64,000 nt of DNA from Microdochium bolleyi (Eukaryota; Ascomycota; Sordariomycetes; Xylariales; Microdochiaceae). Numbering within the stretch: the first letter of the stretch is position 1; every line of letters starts with the position of its first letter. The notes under the pieces are model-generated. The model was not told the DNA's origin and did not search any database. It saw only the letters and a program-made list of their open reading frames with translations. Location of the stretch: NCBI GenBank assembly GCA_001566295.1, contig KQ964249.1, positions 1,860,001 to 1,924,000 on the forward strand. The letters run 5' to 3'. This document shows positions 46,871 through 58,475 of this stretch, in pieces. Position numbers and translations under genes: made by a program.

Positions 46871-48757
46871 GATGGGCGATGTGGAGGTGTGTGCTGATCG
46901 GTGGGATAGGGTCACAGAAGGAGTTCTTGAGAGCAAGAGGAGGTGTCTGAGAAGAGAGCTTCAGCACGAATGGAAAGCTACGAGGCCACCAGACTTATAT
47001 GCTTTTTTCTCGAAGGACGTACAGCAGGACGTCGGTTCCATGGCATGGCTCCGATCAGCTCCCCCCGTCAGCAACAGGATCTGCGTCGGAACAACACGCA
47101 AGGGCGGGGGCGCTGCATCGTCAAGCGTCAAGCCGCAAGCTAGGGGTGCAGTCATGCAACTTGCGGCATCCATCGAGGCGCAACTAACACACCGTCTCGG
47201 CTCGGAACCGCAGCGAGACCCGCACCGCTGCCTGACGGTGCGGGAATGCCAAGCTTTACACTTTCCCAGTCGGGGCAAGCGCTGAAGGGCGGCTCCTACT
47301 TTATTTCCGGCCCTGTCAGCCTACGCTCCCCAAAGGCCCGGAGGGCCCTGGGATCTCGTCACAGTCCGAGAGTACGGATAGTCGACCGGGTAATGGCTGG
47401 TGCTATGGTACGACAATTCGCTAGTCGAATCGCAATCAGGAATTGTCAGAGATTAGCAGCTGCCTCTGTAGGACGGACGGTCGTTGTGCGAACGCTCTCT
47501 TCCAGCGGGGCCGATACGATATCCAGCTCTCCCCGCTCTTCTCCAACTTTCCGCTTTCCATCTTCCCCACATCTGCTTATCCAGATGTCCCCTGCTCTCA
47601 GCTTTGTCCACGGAGCAACGCGAATCCCTTGTGAACACGGATCCTGGATCCTAGCGACGTGCCGCAAGATATTTGGAGGCGCCTGCGTTCTGACGCGAAA
47701 TGATGCAGCGCGAAATCAGCAGACTTTTCCTGTCTCGAAACCATGTAAAGAGAACGGTGGCTGGCTATGAGTCACCAAACACTGGTCCTAGGCGGCAGGT
47801 ATGTGAAGGTGGCGTTATGTCAGGGGGGAGGAGAGGACCTCAGCTCGGCCCCGTGGATGTGAATAGATTGGTGCAGGAATTCACGTTGAGCTTCACAACG
47901 CCTGGACTAAGGCTAGGTCTCTCACCCTGCAAGGTACTGCATGCAATGTGATGCCCATATCTGGTCGCTTCAGCTGGTGCAATCGAGACTTCGCTTCCTC
48001 TTTTTTATATGGGGAATACGGTGTTGCCCGTAGAAGTAGATTGGAGCTTGGATTGTTGAGTAATTCAAAGCGAGGAGTAGTGAATTCACCAAGAGTATGT
48101 CAAAGTCATATCATGCTTGAACCAACGCCCCCATTGTGGCAACACCCATCTGGCTCGTCGAACCAGTTCTAGGGCAATAATGTCTTTCCTGTCTGTTGTT
48201 TAAAGCAGTTGGTAAGAGCAGGGCAACCCCGTCTGCCGTGGCACGTGTCGGACGGTCTACAGGACACTACAAAACTTGTGCCCTGGGCACAGGCACACGC
48301 CACTCTCCGGGAAAGTGGAGGTAAACTGGGTGGCTTTGTGCATCATGTGCTGTGCTCGAGCATCAGCATTCTTTCCGTCGGCCGAAGTCATGTCATGCCA
48401 TGCCAAGTACCATGTTCATACATATCGAGGGCTTTCGCAAGTAGCAACGCGAGCACGCGCGAGTAGGCTGCATGTAGTCATATAGTCACCTGTGGGCTGA
48501 CAAGGGGGTTGCAGCTACTCTACGTCTCTGTCTCCTTTTGATAATCGTCTCGTTTTGGCTGCAGCTTTCATTCATTCGAGAGGAGGTGCTTTAATTGCCA
48601 GAGATATGGAGCTCCCGAAACTCTCAAGGTGGTGCACATAACATGAAACAGGAGCTGGGGTTCCCCCGGGGGTATTTGACGCTGTTTATGATTGCACGCA
48701 TGATGTTTACCTGGCGAATGTGGGATGCCTTCATTATCATTATCATCATGATCACCA
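46871..48757. other. Intergenic, no gene
   Basis: This holds the promoter of the GFA gene and the 3' region of the RIB7 gene. A 174-codon frame near 47246-47770 has no domain or splice partner. Nothing else was seen. Confidence 0.5.
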
Positions 48758-49669
48758 CTACTGGATCCTGCCGCACAAAACAACGTCCTCCCCGAGCGGG
48801 ATCCACCTGACGCCCGCGAGCCTCGGGCCGGCCAGCGGCGCGCCGGTCTCGCGGTCCCGCTCCTGGTCCGGCGACACCACGACGCTGCCCTTGCCGAGCC
48901 ACGTCGGCGCGATCGTGACGATGACCGAGTCAATGAGGTGGTTCCTCCTGCTGCTGCCGCCGCGCGAGACGAGGAGCAGGGAGTTGATGACCGCGCCGCC
49001 GCCCTCGATCATGACACTGCGCAGGCCCTCGGCCTGTATCGCGGCCAGAATGAGGTCCCAGTCTAGGTAGCCCACTGTCGTTGTCTGTGGAGCTTCTGGG
49101 GATTTGTCGTTGTCGCTGCTGTTGTTGTTGTCGAGGACGATGAACTTGCCGCCGTGCTCCTCCAGTATCTGGGCCTTGTCCTGGGGCGGCGCTGCGACAG
49201 TGGTGATGATGTAGGGCGCGAGGCCGTTCCCGGCCCGCACCAGCTGGAATATCTTGTTCTCGCGGGTAAAGTCCCACCGCAGTCTTGGGTCGATAATGAT
49301 GGGCCTGGGATGCGGGCTGCTGGTGCTGCGTGGGGTGGCAGAATGCGGGCCACGCCGCCTGGAGGCGGCGTCTAGACGACAGTTCAGGCCTGGGTCGTCC
49401 GCGATGGCCGTCCCCACACCGATGCAGATGGCATCGTGCCTGCTCCGGAGATAGTGCGTCATTGCCTTGGATTGCGGGCCGGACAGAGTCGTGCGGATAC
49501 CAGGCCCGAGCGACAGTGCTGAGTCAAGAGAGGTCGCGAAAGTGAGAGTCACGAATGGACGAGCCGGGAAAGCCGTCTGGCTCTCTGAGAAGGCCGGTGT
49601 CTCGAGCGGTGGCAGATGAGGCTCCAGCAGGTCAGCCTCAGCGGCTGGGAACTCAAGTGTCGACGCCAT
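48758..49669 (-). CDS. RIB7: 2,5-diamino-6-ribosylamino-4(3H)-pyrimidinone 5'-phosphate reductase
   Basis: A single-exon gene for 303 residues of the RibD C-terminal (DHFR-like) reductase family. The enzyme uses NADPH to reduce the ribosyl side chain in the second step of fungal riboflavin biosynthesis, in the cytosol. Diagnostic pieces are RPFVTLTFATSLDSALS near the N-terminus and the segment HYLRSRHDAICIGVGTAIADDPGLNCR. RPIIIDPRLRW comes next, and the phosphate-binding loop SVMIEGGGAVINSLL is near the C-terminus. A Gln/Asn/Ser-rich insert is present after FIVLDNNNS. Length is a little above the usual 250-280. The frame stays open upstream of the ATG at 49669, but no upstream ATG exists in that extension, so this start is firm. 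Confidence 0.93.
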   Translation of the reverse strand: MASTLEFPAAEADLLEPHLPPLETPAFSESQTAFPARPFVTLTFATSLDSALSLGPGIRTTLSGPQSKAMTHYLRSRHDAICIGVGTAIADDPGLNCRLDAASRRRGPHSATPRSTSSPHPRPIIIDPRLRWDFTRENKIFQLVRAGNGLAPYIITTVAAPPQDKAQILEEHGGKFIVLDNNNSSDNDKSPEAPQTTTVGYLDWDLILAAIQAEGLRSVMIEGGGAVINSLLLVSRGGSSRRNHLIDSVIVTIAPTWLGKGSVVVSPDQERDRETGAPLAGPRLAGVRWIPLGEDVVLCGRIQ

Positions 49670-51084
49670 TTCCAACTCTCTGCGATAGTTGTCAAGTCGT
49701 CGTCTGGCCGGTTGGCCTGTAGCTTCCCCGAGGCTTGTCCAGTCCCTGCTTAAGAGCTTGATCGACGGGGCCGTGACGTGCTGCAGCAACAGCCAGTATG
49801 TCCCCACCTTCAGAGAAATGCAGGGTTGCCAGTCAGAGCCGCTTGCCCTGGAGGCCAGTATCAAGACTGGCTTCTTTGAATCTCGAGAGGATGCTGATTG
49901 GTCGTCAATGTTGGTGTTGCAAAGAGTGCAAGGAGGTGCAGACTTAGTCAGCGGCCGAGGGGTTGAGGAAGACACAGCACCGGGCGGAACCACGTGATTG
50001 GCCCACAGCACCCCTGCTCACGAGGTGGCCGCTTTTGCCGGATGGGAAGAATGGCATCCACCTCTGCATGCCCCGACCGCGAATATCGATGGGCGGCCTC
50101 CTTTGCGGCGACTGGAGCACGCCGGCCCGCAACCGTTGCCGTGACCCGAAACAGGACATGAGACGACGGGACCCTGACACACGGAACACCAAGTGCAAAC
50201 GCACGAGTTAGACGACGAGGGCAGCAGCTCCGGGCTGTTGGCCTCTTGGCTCGCATCAGTCCGGCACACTCTCGTGCTAGTAGAGCTGGCTCTCGACACG
50301 GCTGACTAGTGCTCGCGGTCGAGGCCGATCGTCTTCATCCGGCCATGTGTGGAGGGCAGAGACGGAGCCGAGGAGGAGAGACTCCGCCAAGGGCCATTGT
50401 GGCTGTTGCCAAGCAGAGCATCATGACTAGGGGCCTGAGACAGGGCTGGTCCATTGGCTGCGTCGAGGCCCAACGCTGGCATAGACCCGGTTTTGCCATG
50501 CGAGGTCATGGGATTCGAGATCCGAGTCGCCCTTCCTGGACGGCGCAGAGCGCAACGGCATCCAACTGTGCGGCCGCGCAATCCGATTCTGTCGGCTTCG
50601 CCAGGGCGATGACCGCGTCGGGGCTGCGCTACTCGGCTACCTTGGAGAGTACGTCGCTTGGTGGCGATGACGCGGGCAGGCAGCGAGAAAGCGCGAGCTC
50701 CGCCTCAACAGGGCATGCGTAATACCGAGTGGTAGTCTGTGAGCCAAGCTCTGGCAACAGAGTGGATGGATCATCATGTTCCCCCCCAGCCTCTTGGCAC
50801 CGACGGACAATCTGCACAGCGAAACAACCACGCGCATCCCATTCTGGTCCGCCGGGGGCAATCAGTCGCAGTCCGAGCAAGCGTCGTTCCCACTGCGGCT
50901 CCTCGCCCGCTGCCTACCCCGGCTCCCCAATATTATAACCTGTCCGCCCAGCACACCCCGTCCCCTTCTCTCCCCTTTGCACATTCTCTCCATACCACCA
51001 TCCATCAGGCCTCAACTTGCGACCGATCGCACCGCACGACTCTCCTCACAGAAAACACCACCGTCACCACCACACACACACGCA
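49670..51084. other. Divergent intergenic region RIB7 / CYSTM-like
   Basis: The shared 5' region of two divergent genes. A TATA-like element is listed separately. A CT-rich tract and a CACACACACA run precede the ATG at 51085. No other gene was supported. Confidence 0.5.
50931..50938 (+). promoter_or_regulatory. TATA-like element of the CYSTM-like gene
   Basis: The sequence TATTATAA lies about 150 bp before the start codon at 51085, followed by a CT-rich stretch, which is the usual arrangement for highly expressed fungal genes. Confidence 0.4.
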
Positions 51085-51417
51085 ATGTCCCACAACGACA
51101 AGCCCCCGGCCTACCCGCCGCAGTCCTACAACCAGGGCCCGGGCCCCTACGGCGGCGATCCCAACCAGCAGGCATACTACCAGTCGAACCCCAACATGGG
51201 CTATGGCTCTCCGCCCCCTCCCGGCCAGGGCGGCTACTATCCTCCTCAGCAGCAGCAGGGCGGCTACTACCCGCCTCCTCAGCAGGGCTACCCGCCGCCC
51301 CAGCAGGGCTACTACGCCCAGCCCCAGCAGCAGCAGGGCAAGAGCGGCCGTGACGGCTGCCTCGGCGCCCTCGTTGGTGCCCTCGCCTGCTGCTGCTGTC
51401 TCGACTGCCTCTTCTAA
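51085..51417 (+). CDS. Pro/Gln/Tyr-rich protein with C-terminal cysteine-rich (CYSTM-like) membrane module
   Basis: A single-exon gene for 110 residues. About 85 residues of low-complexity PPQQGYYPP/QQGYPPP repeats are followed by a short basic piece and the C-terminus CLGALVGALACCCCLDCLF. That pattern matches CYSTM-type modules: a hydrophobic helix with a Cys cluster that is palmitoylated or stacks in the membrane. Family members are tail-anchored stress-response proteins at the plasma membrane or vacuole in yeast and plants. The strong upstream promoter suggests high expression (inference). Confidence 0.85.
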   Translation: MSHNDKPPAYPPQSYNQGPGPYGGDPNQQAYYQSNPNMGYGSPPPPGQGGYYPPQQQQGGYYPPPQQGYPPPQQGYYAQPQQQQGKSGRDGCLGALVGALACCCCLDCLF

Positions 51418-52330
51418 GCTGTTGGGAAGACGACCGGGAGGCGGAAGGTGACGGGTCGGCAAGCACGGGAACATGCGTGAGACGATGCGCGATCTATTGT
51501 CGCCACCTACTTCGGATGCGACACGTCTCAAACTCGATCACCAATCGTTTCGAAATGATGCAAAAAAGCTCTACCGAGGGCCGCTCGTTTACTTGCCACC
51601 GCCGCTTTTCACAGGCGCCTCCCACGCGCTTGACGGTCCAAGTCGCCAATGTTTTCTGCGCCGGCGCGTACTCTCCCTCCCTCTCTCTCTCACTCGGCGT
51701 TTTGTTCCCACCAGTCCAGCGAACACAGCGATATCCACAGCGGTACTTTTTTCTCAACACGAGAAGCCGCGCCCGCGAGCACATGACCTGCCATGGAATC
51801 AGAAAGAAACTCCTGCGATGCCGAAGAAGAGAAAAGAAACGGGAAGAAGAAGAAAAAGAAAGAACAATCCTACTACATTAATCATCATTACTCGGTCGTT
51901 TGGGGGGTGTCTCTTTTCGTGTTTCTCCCTTCCTCGGCGTTACATTGGGCACGATGGGGATTTGTCACGGGGATCATCCAGCATTCATGCATCTCATCTG
52001 CGTTTCCTTTTGTTTCTTTTCCCGTATCCGCTATCGAATACAAGACGTAAATCTGATCTACGCCACACTCCGTCCGAGAAACGTGATTCTATGTATGTCC
52101 AGTTGCTCTCACTCTGCAGGCATGGTTATACGCAGTAAAGTATGCAGAATCATCTGCGTGGGCTTTCGTAATCACCAGGGAACAACATTCTCTCAAAAGG
52201 AATCCCTGTCACAACGCATACATCACAATCACTGCAGATCTGGGGATAATCGGTATAGGCAAACACAGATGTCTATTGTCACCAGCCCTTCTATTTTAGG
52301 CAAACAATTCCATGCTCTACTCATCTATGG
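51418..52330. other. Intergenic, no gene
   Basis: Untranslated and spacer DNA with a CT-repeat (about 51675-51695) and a GA-rich tract (about 51825-51870). No gene. Confidence 0.5.
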
Positions 52331-54278
52331 CTAGCTCTGAGGGTGCCGCCGCCAGACTGATGCAATCATGTCCTTCGGTCTACAGTTCTCCTTTCCATGG
52401 CCACCAACCTTGTTCGATAAATCACCCCTGGCGCTTGCGGTCTCGTCGATCGACAAAAATGAGGCCCGTGCAGGCGCCACCGAGCCATAGTTGCGGCTCA
52501 GGTCACGCCTGATGGTCGCGGCTGCCATGTCTGGGTGATCACCAGAATGAGCCCGTTTAATGGTCATCCAGATCTGCTGTGCTCGATCAAGTACGGGCTG
52601 AGGGGACGGCGTTCGCTGCAGGCTTGTCCGTCTTTGGGGCACTCGAGCCGCTTCAATCTCATTGGTCGATTTCCGCACCTGCGGTCTAACATTTGTCGTC
52701 TGGTCGTTTCTACAGCTTTCCGGACTGGTATGTGCCATTATCAGCATGTGATTGTGAATCGCCTCATGCGCTTTGTGGAGGCCCCAATGCGCTGCAATGA
52801 TCGGGAATAGACCTGGCGAGGAGCGGGTATTCGCAGAAGCCCAGATAGATGCACTGTCATGTCGCCTGACGAGTCCCTTTGCGCCTACTCGACGAGGTAT
52901 GTCAAAGCTGGATCCGATACCGGGCGCGAAAGGAGGAGCTGCCAGCCGAGTTTTCAACTGTACACTCATATATTGGACCATGTGGGAGCCAAGGTGTACT
53001 TCGAGGTCTGCCAGTAGCGAAGATGAGCTTGATAAAGGGGGGCTTGAGGTGATTGAAAACACGGGTGGCAACTCCACAAGGGCCAGAATGAGGAGACCGT
53101 TCTGGCGCATATCTGAAAGATCGATAGTTGACGAGATGACTGCAGGGTCGGATTTGGAAGCCATTAGAGGCCTGGCACCCGTTCCATCCACGAGTCTCAG
53201 TAGCTTGCATTGGTGGCTTGGGCGAATCTCTATCTCAACATCGACGAGGTGTCTAAACTGATCCGTGTCATTTGGTATTGGGCTTGTAGAGCGAGCAGGG
53301 GATGCGCCAGCAGAACGAGAGTAATCTTCTAAAGCGAGGGACGGAGTTTGTGGTTGTGCAAGAGCTTCCACTGCTACCCACATGCGGTTGCGTTCAATTG
53401 CAACTGTTGGGGATTCTGGTGTGATTCTAATCTGCGGCTCGAGCGAATGCAGCAGCAGAGGGACTCCATTGGAACGGGCCTCGAGCAGCTGCCAATCCTC
53501 CTCGAAATCGTTCAAAGCACGAGGGCTGGTACGAGGGCCGACAAACTAAGAGCTGGGCCGTGATACTGCAGTCTCAGGTGCGGGACGCTCGGGATGTTCC
53601 TTCCGCAAGACCATGTCCTTGTCGTTGGCGTGGAGCCAGGATCTTGTCGCATCCAGGTTTGCAATACTATCTTTGCCTGGTCTCCCTTTGCCATGATTCC
53701 CATTCGGAAACGCCGACAGTGCGGGACGGATTGTAGAGATGGAAACATCGAGGTCTTGGTTGAAACTGTTGAATGCGGCGAGGTCCACATGTGGTGAAAT
53801 GGCGGCGACCAGAGGCTTGTGCGCTGCGATGCCTCTGCGTCGCTTAATTATCGTCAAGGGTTGGTCACAAGCGTTACTGGAGTCTGACGCGTGTCGACAA
53901 CATGCTGCCCAATCGTCCTCTTCGTCCGTTCTAGCGGTGACCCGTTGGCGTCTTTTGACGATGTTGAGTGGGCAAGGCCACTGCTGGTCCGAATCGAACG
54001 CGGGGTGAGCCGCCAGCATGACGCAAAGGCTGAGGTAGTGTAACACGCGAGTCTGACTTGCCGTTGCTCTGGCCGATGAAATTGCTCTCTGTTGTGGTGA
54101 TGCTGTTGACGGACCGGGAGCTTAAGCTCGATTCGAGATCAGGCGAGCGTGTTCTCTCGCGAAAGGCTCGCCGCAGGTTGAAGCCCTTCACGATAGAGGT
54201 GACGAGTGCCAAGATGAACAAGACTGGAATTACCGCGACCGTAACAATGATAGCCGGGTGGAGATGGACTTCATTCAT
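52331..54278 (-). CDS. Single-pass membrane protein with in-frame amber stop; structure unresolved
   Basis: Three coding blocks on the minus strand look like one gene. The first (54278 to about 54065) encodes MNEVHLHP, a clear membrane helix (AIIVTVAVIPVLFILALVTSIV) and a basic Arg-rich flank. The second (about 54046-53549) has two copies of a PL(N/T)I(V/I)KRR motif and ends at a TAG (53546-53548). The third (53545-52331) continues in exactly the same frame for about 405 codons: NDFEEDWQLLEARSNG, a strand-rich region (RMWVAVEAL, HLVDVEIEIRP, LLILALVELPP) and a Ser/Arg-rich tail. No good intron removes the TAG; the AG of the stop itself would make an acceptor (CTCTTAG), but no standard donor lies upstream. 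The join between blocks one and two is also unclear. It could be a broken gene, a readthrough case, two genes or a sequence error. Family not recognised. Confidence 0.5.
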
Positions 54279-54558
54279 ATCCAATATCGTGACAGCTATT
54301 CGTGCTAGTAGTTTTGCAAATAGTGTGTAGAGCGGATATCCTGGTTGACGTGTTTGAGATGCAGGTCACGCTCAGATATGGCGACAGGAAGTAGAGCGTT
54401 TCCCGGAGAGCGATGTGTTGAGCACTATCGATCCGGACTCAAATGCAACAGGAGCGACCATGAGAAATGGCAAGCGGAAACGAGCAGTTGCTGGCAGCTT
54501 GTGGCAAGAGCAACTAGGTCCGTGTCGCTAGTCCAACTGCAAAGCCTCCCGAGGTCGC

Positions 54559-55664
54559 TCAGATCGTCTGACCCAGAGTCCGCCGGATATTATCCTTTGC
54601 CGTCTCGACATCATTCTCCTCCATGTTCAAGAATCGGATCTGCGGTGTAAAATGTCAGTCAGGCAGTCTCAAGGTCTAGCTCGTTGTTGTACAGGCCACA
54701 TACCACATCATCACCGGTGCTTGATCCGCCAAAAAGCGCGCTCTCCGTCAGGCTGGCGCTGATGCCTCTTTGGACTCGCTCCTCCCAGACACCCTGCCAG
54801 TTCCAGTCACCGTGTCGCACCGCCGACTCAGAAGGCGTTGTCGATGGACCTGGAGATTCCCTCACGTCGACAACAGCCGTGGCAGCTTCCTCCCCATTAT
54901 ATACATGGCCATTGTCCATGCGATGTGTTCTCCAGGCATGCCAAGCACCTGGATTGCCTGAGTTGGGGAGCTGGACAGCATCAAGCACAGACTCGTCATC
55001 GAACGCGCTCCGCATGTAGCGAAGTACTTCGTACATGGAGATGCTCCTCCCTGTGGGAATCGCAGATTCTTGAGGGTTGCTCAAGGCCGTGGAGACAGAT
55101 CTTGGGGTGAGCCCGGCAGGCAAGCCATCCTTGGGCGGTGGTCGTGGTGGTGTCTGTGCTTGGTCGGGCCTGGGAGTCGAGGCTTTGCTCTTTCGTGCAT
55201 ACCAATCGGGGAATGCTTGCTTGAGACTGAAGCCTCCGGGCGACAGCCTCTCGTGATCGGCGGAACTCATAGTCCCGTTCTCTCGGAAGTCTGCCGAATA
55301 GACGTGCGTGCTTAGAGGTGCTATGAGAGGGTGGAACATGTCCGTGGTGAATGTGATGAGAGGCGGTGTCCTGGGGTATGAGATTGGGAACAGGATCTGA
55401 AAGCGAAGGACTGCCGGGGAGTAGGGTCCTGTGAAGTACATCAGCGGTCAGAGCCACCTCATCGGGCTTAGAAAGTGCAACACCACGACAGACGCATCAC
55501 GGCTTACCATCACGGACAAAAAGCACCCCGGTCCACATGCTGGGATCATCTGGTGTGAGGCTCACAAAGACGCCCGCAGGGCATGCTTGCTTGAGACCTG
55601 CAAACTCTACAAGGAGGTGTTGCTTGCGCAGTGCCGGGAGGCGACTGGCAGCGAGGTGGGCCAT
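54559..55664 (-). CDS. E2-like (UBC fold) protein lacking the catalytic cysteine
   Basis: At least 320 residues from three exons on the minus strand (55508-55664, 54704-55428, 54559-54639). The UBC fold runs from ALRKQHLLVEFAGLKQACPAGVFVSLTPDD through MWTGVLFVRDGPYSP, FQILFPISYPRTPPLITFTTD and MFHPLIAPLSTHVYSAD. The position after the HP where active E2 enzymes have Cys shows no Cys, so this is a UEV/AKTIP-like inactive variant. A conserved C-terminal region follows: YEVLRYMRSAFDDESVLD, NPGAWHAWRTHR and WNWQGVWEERV. The last small exon encodes IRFLNMEENDVETAKDNIRRTLGQTI. The 5' end is unresolved: family-like sequence (FKIALKSPSLCTSIANYA) continues upstream of the ATG at 55664, so a further 5' exon is likely. 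The role is probably as a non-catalytic adaptor. Confidence 0.85.
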
Positions 55665-56466
55665 GGCGTAGTTGGCGATGCTGGTACAAAGTGATGGCGA
55701 TTTGAGAGCAATCTTGAACTGATGGCCGAATCGCGCCCCGGCAGTGGAAATGCAAGAAAGAGGTATAGGTCTGAGGATGGTAGGTATTGATTCGACGTAT
55801 AATGTTTACTGTATGTTTTGATGCATGAGGCTCTGGTGGTTCATTGATGCACTCCACCACGGAACAACAATTGGATAGGGGTCCCTGGGTGAACAGTGAA
55901 GCCGGCAATGCAGCTCTTATCGGGGATAAGCACCCCGGCGCTGGAGGGGTTCCGGGGCGTGGGGCAGCCCGCCATGACGGAGGAGGGGTCCGCAGCGTGT
56001 TCGGCAAAAGCTCTCATTGTCCTAGCGTGCGGCTTTGGGAGTTCTGGCTACGATCTACAGACATCCGAAGACTTATTGATTGCTCTAACAATACGAGATG
56101 TTGAGGAAGTGCGTCAAAATGTGGCAAGCGAGGCAGGCTCATTGCGAGCTTCCTTCTCATCTCTGAGTGCCGCTGAGATGCTCTCTGCCTCCCGTGACTC
56201 ATAGCGACCATGGCGTGACAGTGGTTGTATCCTCGTAGGCGCATTACGTAGTGCTGATCGGGCCAAAGGGCCGGTGGAGAACCTGCCCAACTACAGATTT
56301 TGTGTTGACCTGGCCGCCGGCAAGGCAACGACCTCTCTCATCTCTTAACGACAACGAGCTCGCCATTCCCACAACACTCCCAGAGCCGATCGGCGGACAC
56401 TTCCTTGTTGCATTCATCCACAACCACTAGCACCACCACCGCACGTTTACCAAAGTGATAAAAGCC
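55665..56466. other. Divergent intergenic region, probably with a missing 5' exon of the E2-like gene
   Basis: The minus-strand frame of the E2-like gene stays open to about 55806 with family-like residues, so part of this spacer is probably coding. A candidate ATG exon lies near 55835-55800 on the minus strand, but the implied intron is very short. The rest is promoter DNA for the gene at 56467. Confidence 0.4.
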
Positions 56467-57213
56467 ATGGGCGGAAAGAAGGCAGGAGAGAACAGTAAGA
56501 AGGCCGCGGGCCAAGCCCGCAAGGCCGAGGCCGCCGCTGGCAAGGCTGCTGAGGAGAACGCCCGCAAAGACGCCGCTGAGGATAGCAAGTGGAACAAGGG
56601 CTCCAAGGATGACTCCAAGAGGTAAGGTCAATAGCCCTGCGGCAAGAATGTTCTCGCGACCTCTTCGGGCTTGGCCCAGTCACTGACATTTCATTCTTTT
56701 ATCTCATGCAGAGAAGCAGAGGCCGCCAAGAAGGCTGAGCTGGCCCGCAAGAAGGCCGAGCTGAAAGCCCTCGAGGCCGAAGAGGCCAAGAGCCTGCCCG
56801 ACAAGGCGCCCAAGAAGAGCAAGACGGCCGAGAAGAAGACAAACAGGGGGCTGGACCTGTCACAGCTGGACGACAACAGCAAGGGGTCCGCGCTCAACGC
56901 GTCAGGCATCGACAACGCCCTCGATGCCCTCTCGATCACGGGCGGCTCCAACGACAAGATCGACCGGCACCCGGAGAGGAGGTTCAAGGCTGCGTACGCC
57001 GCGTTCGAGGAGAGGAGGTTGGCCGAGATGGATGCCGACGGCAGCAGCGCCGGCCTGCGGCTGAACCAGCGCAAGGACAAGCTCCGCAAGGAGTTTGAGA
57101 AGAGCCCTGACAACCCGTTCAACCAGGTCAGCGCGGCATACAACGCGAGCAAGGGAGAACTGGCGGATCTCAAGAACTCGGAGAAGGTCAAGATCGAGGG
57201 TCGGCTACGATAA
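56467..57213 (+). CDS. oxs1: Oxs1/CCDC124 family ribosome-associated coiled-coil protein
   Basis: A 218-residue protein from two exons (56467-56621, 56712-57213). The N-terminus MGGKKAGENSKK and the long Lys/Glu/Ala-rich coiled coil (about 10-100) are typical of CCDC124. The conserved C-terminal domain contains GIDNALDALSI, DRHPERRFKAAYAAFEERRL, LRLNQRKDKLRKEFEKSPDNPFNQ and ends near YNASKGEL. In S. pombe, Oxs1 is a stress cofactor; human CCDC124 and yeast Lso2 bind idle 80S ribosomes. Length matches the family (about 210-225). Confidence 0.95.
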
Positions 57214-58475
57214 ACGCTCAGTTGCCAGATTCGCAACAGAGTCCACGCACTGTCAAAGACACAAACTGCGAATTTTCTTGCGCGAGATATACGGGATTGA
57301 GCTCCGCTCGTTCAAGCAAGGCTGTGCGACCTTTCCCAAAGGCGAATCCACAAGACTTTGTGATCCAAAGGACGACCACTACACCATGAAGCATGGCGAC
57401 TATAGAGCGTCGCCAGAAGCGCACAGCCGCCCTGGATATAGGTTTGGAGAGCTTCGGGGTTCTTTCAGCATAGCATGACAAGAAATATAGGCATGGACCT
57501 GATTACAGGTGACAGAACTACGGCCTGATTAGGCAGACAAGGAAAGCCATGGAGACGCCCTTTGCTTGTGAATCGACGGTGCTTGGTCGTCCAAGGTTAT
57601 AGGAGCTGATCTGACCGATACAGCTGTCGCAGCCGCACAGCAATGAGTTCGATGTCGCAAATCAATAGAAGGATTCGCCATGCATGGCATAGATACAGCA
57701 AATATGCATCTGGCCTGCATGGCAAATGCGCAGTAGCTTGCGGGGCTGCAGCTCGGGGGGATCGGAGGGCTGTCTCGGCAACACTCGGCTCGGCTGGAGC
57801 GGGAAAGGCGCGGGTCTGGCCGGGCAGCGCTGTCGGTCCTGGCATGTGCGACTTGCGCCAGGACGCAAAGGGCAAGAAATCGGCAAAAAAGAAAGCAGCA
57901 AAGTGTAAAGCCGCAACGGCGTTCTAGAGCCCCCGTGAACGGGTCTGGAACGTGTTGAGGGCTGCTCGTCATTGAGCCTGTTGTCGCAAGAGCCTGCGCA
58001 CCACGTGAGCAGCAGGAATGCGGAAGCAGCAGGGCCTGGGGGGAGACGGACCTGGGCGAGGAAGAGCAGCCGTGATTGGCACGACCCTGGGCTGTGCGGG
58101 CGGGCGCAATGACGTTCGGGAACGGTGGGCCGGGAGGTGCGCGAAGCCCGGGACAGGAAAGCACCACCGCCGCCTTTCTCGGCCCCAATTCTTTCCCCAC
58201 GATCCCTCGCCTGCCCACTCCCGCGATCCTGTTTGTCATCTCCTTCCCGGCCGGTCTCCTGTCTTCGGCTGTCTCTTGATGTCCTCTGCCTCCCTCACGT
58301 TCCACACGCACGGAGAGCACTAAACCCTCACGCGCGCCGACCAGATTCCAAGTTCATTCGTCGATCGCCAGTCTCGAATATCCAGCATACACTCGCAGTA
58401 CATTGCCACACGACACGGGAGCCCGGCAAACGACAGACAACACCCTCTAGCGGTGTTCGAGCCGGTGGCGTAGGG
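57214..58475. other. Intergenic, no gene
   Basis: 3' region of the Oxs1 gene and leader of the CoA carrier gene. A 263-codon minus-strand frame here is Cys/Arg-rich, without domains, and was rejected. Confidence 0.5.

Noticed and set aside
49670..50011. Upstream extension of the RIB7 frame
   Set aside because: It contains no ATG upstream of 49669, so it cannot be the normal N-terminus.
57529..58320. 263-codon minus-strand frame
   Set aside because: Covers the leader of LEU5; Cys/Arg-rich without domains or introns.
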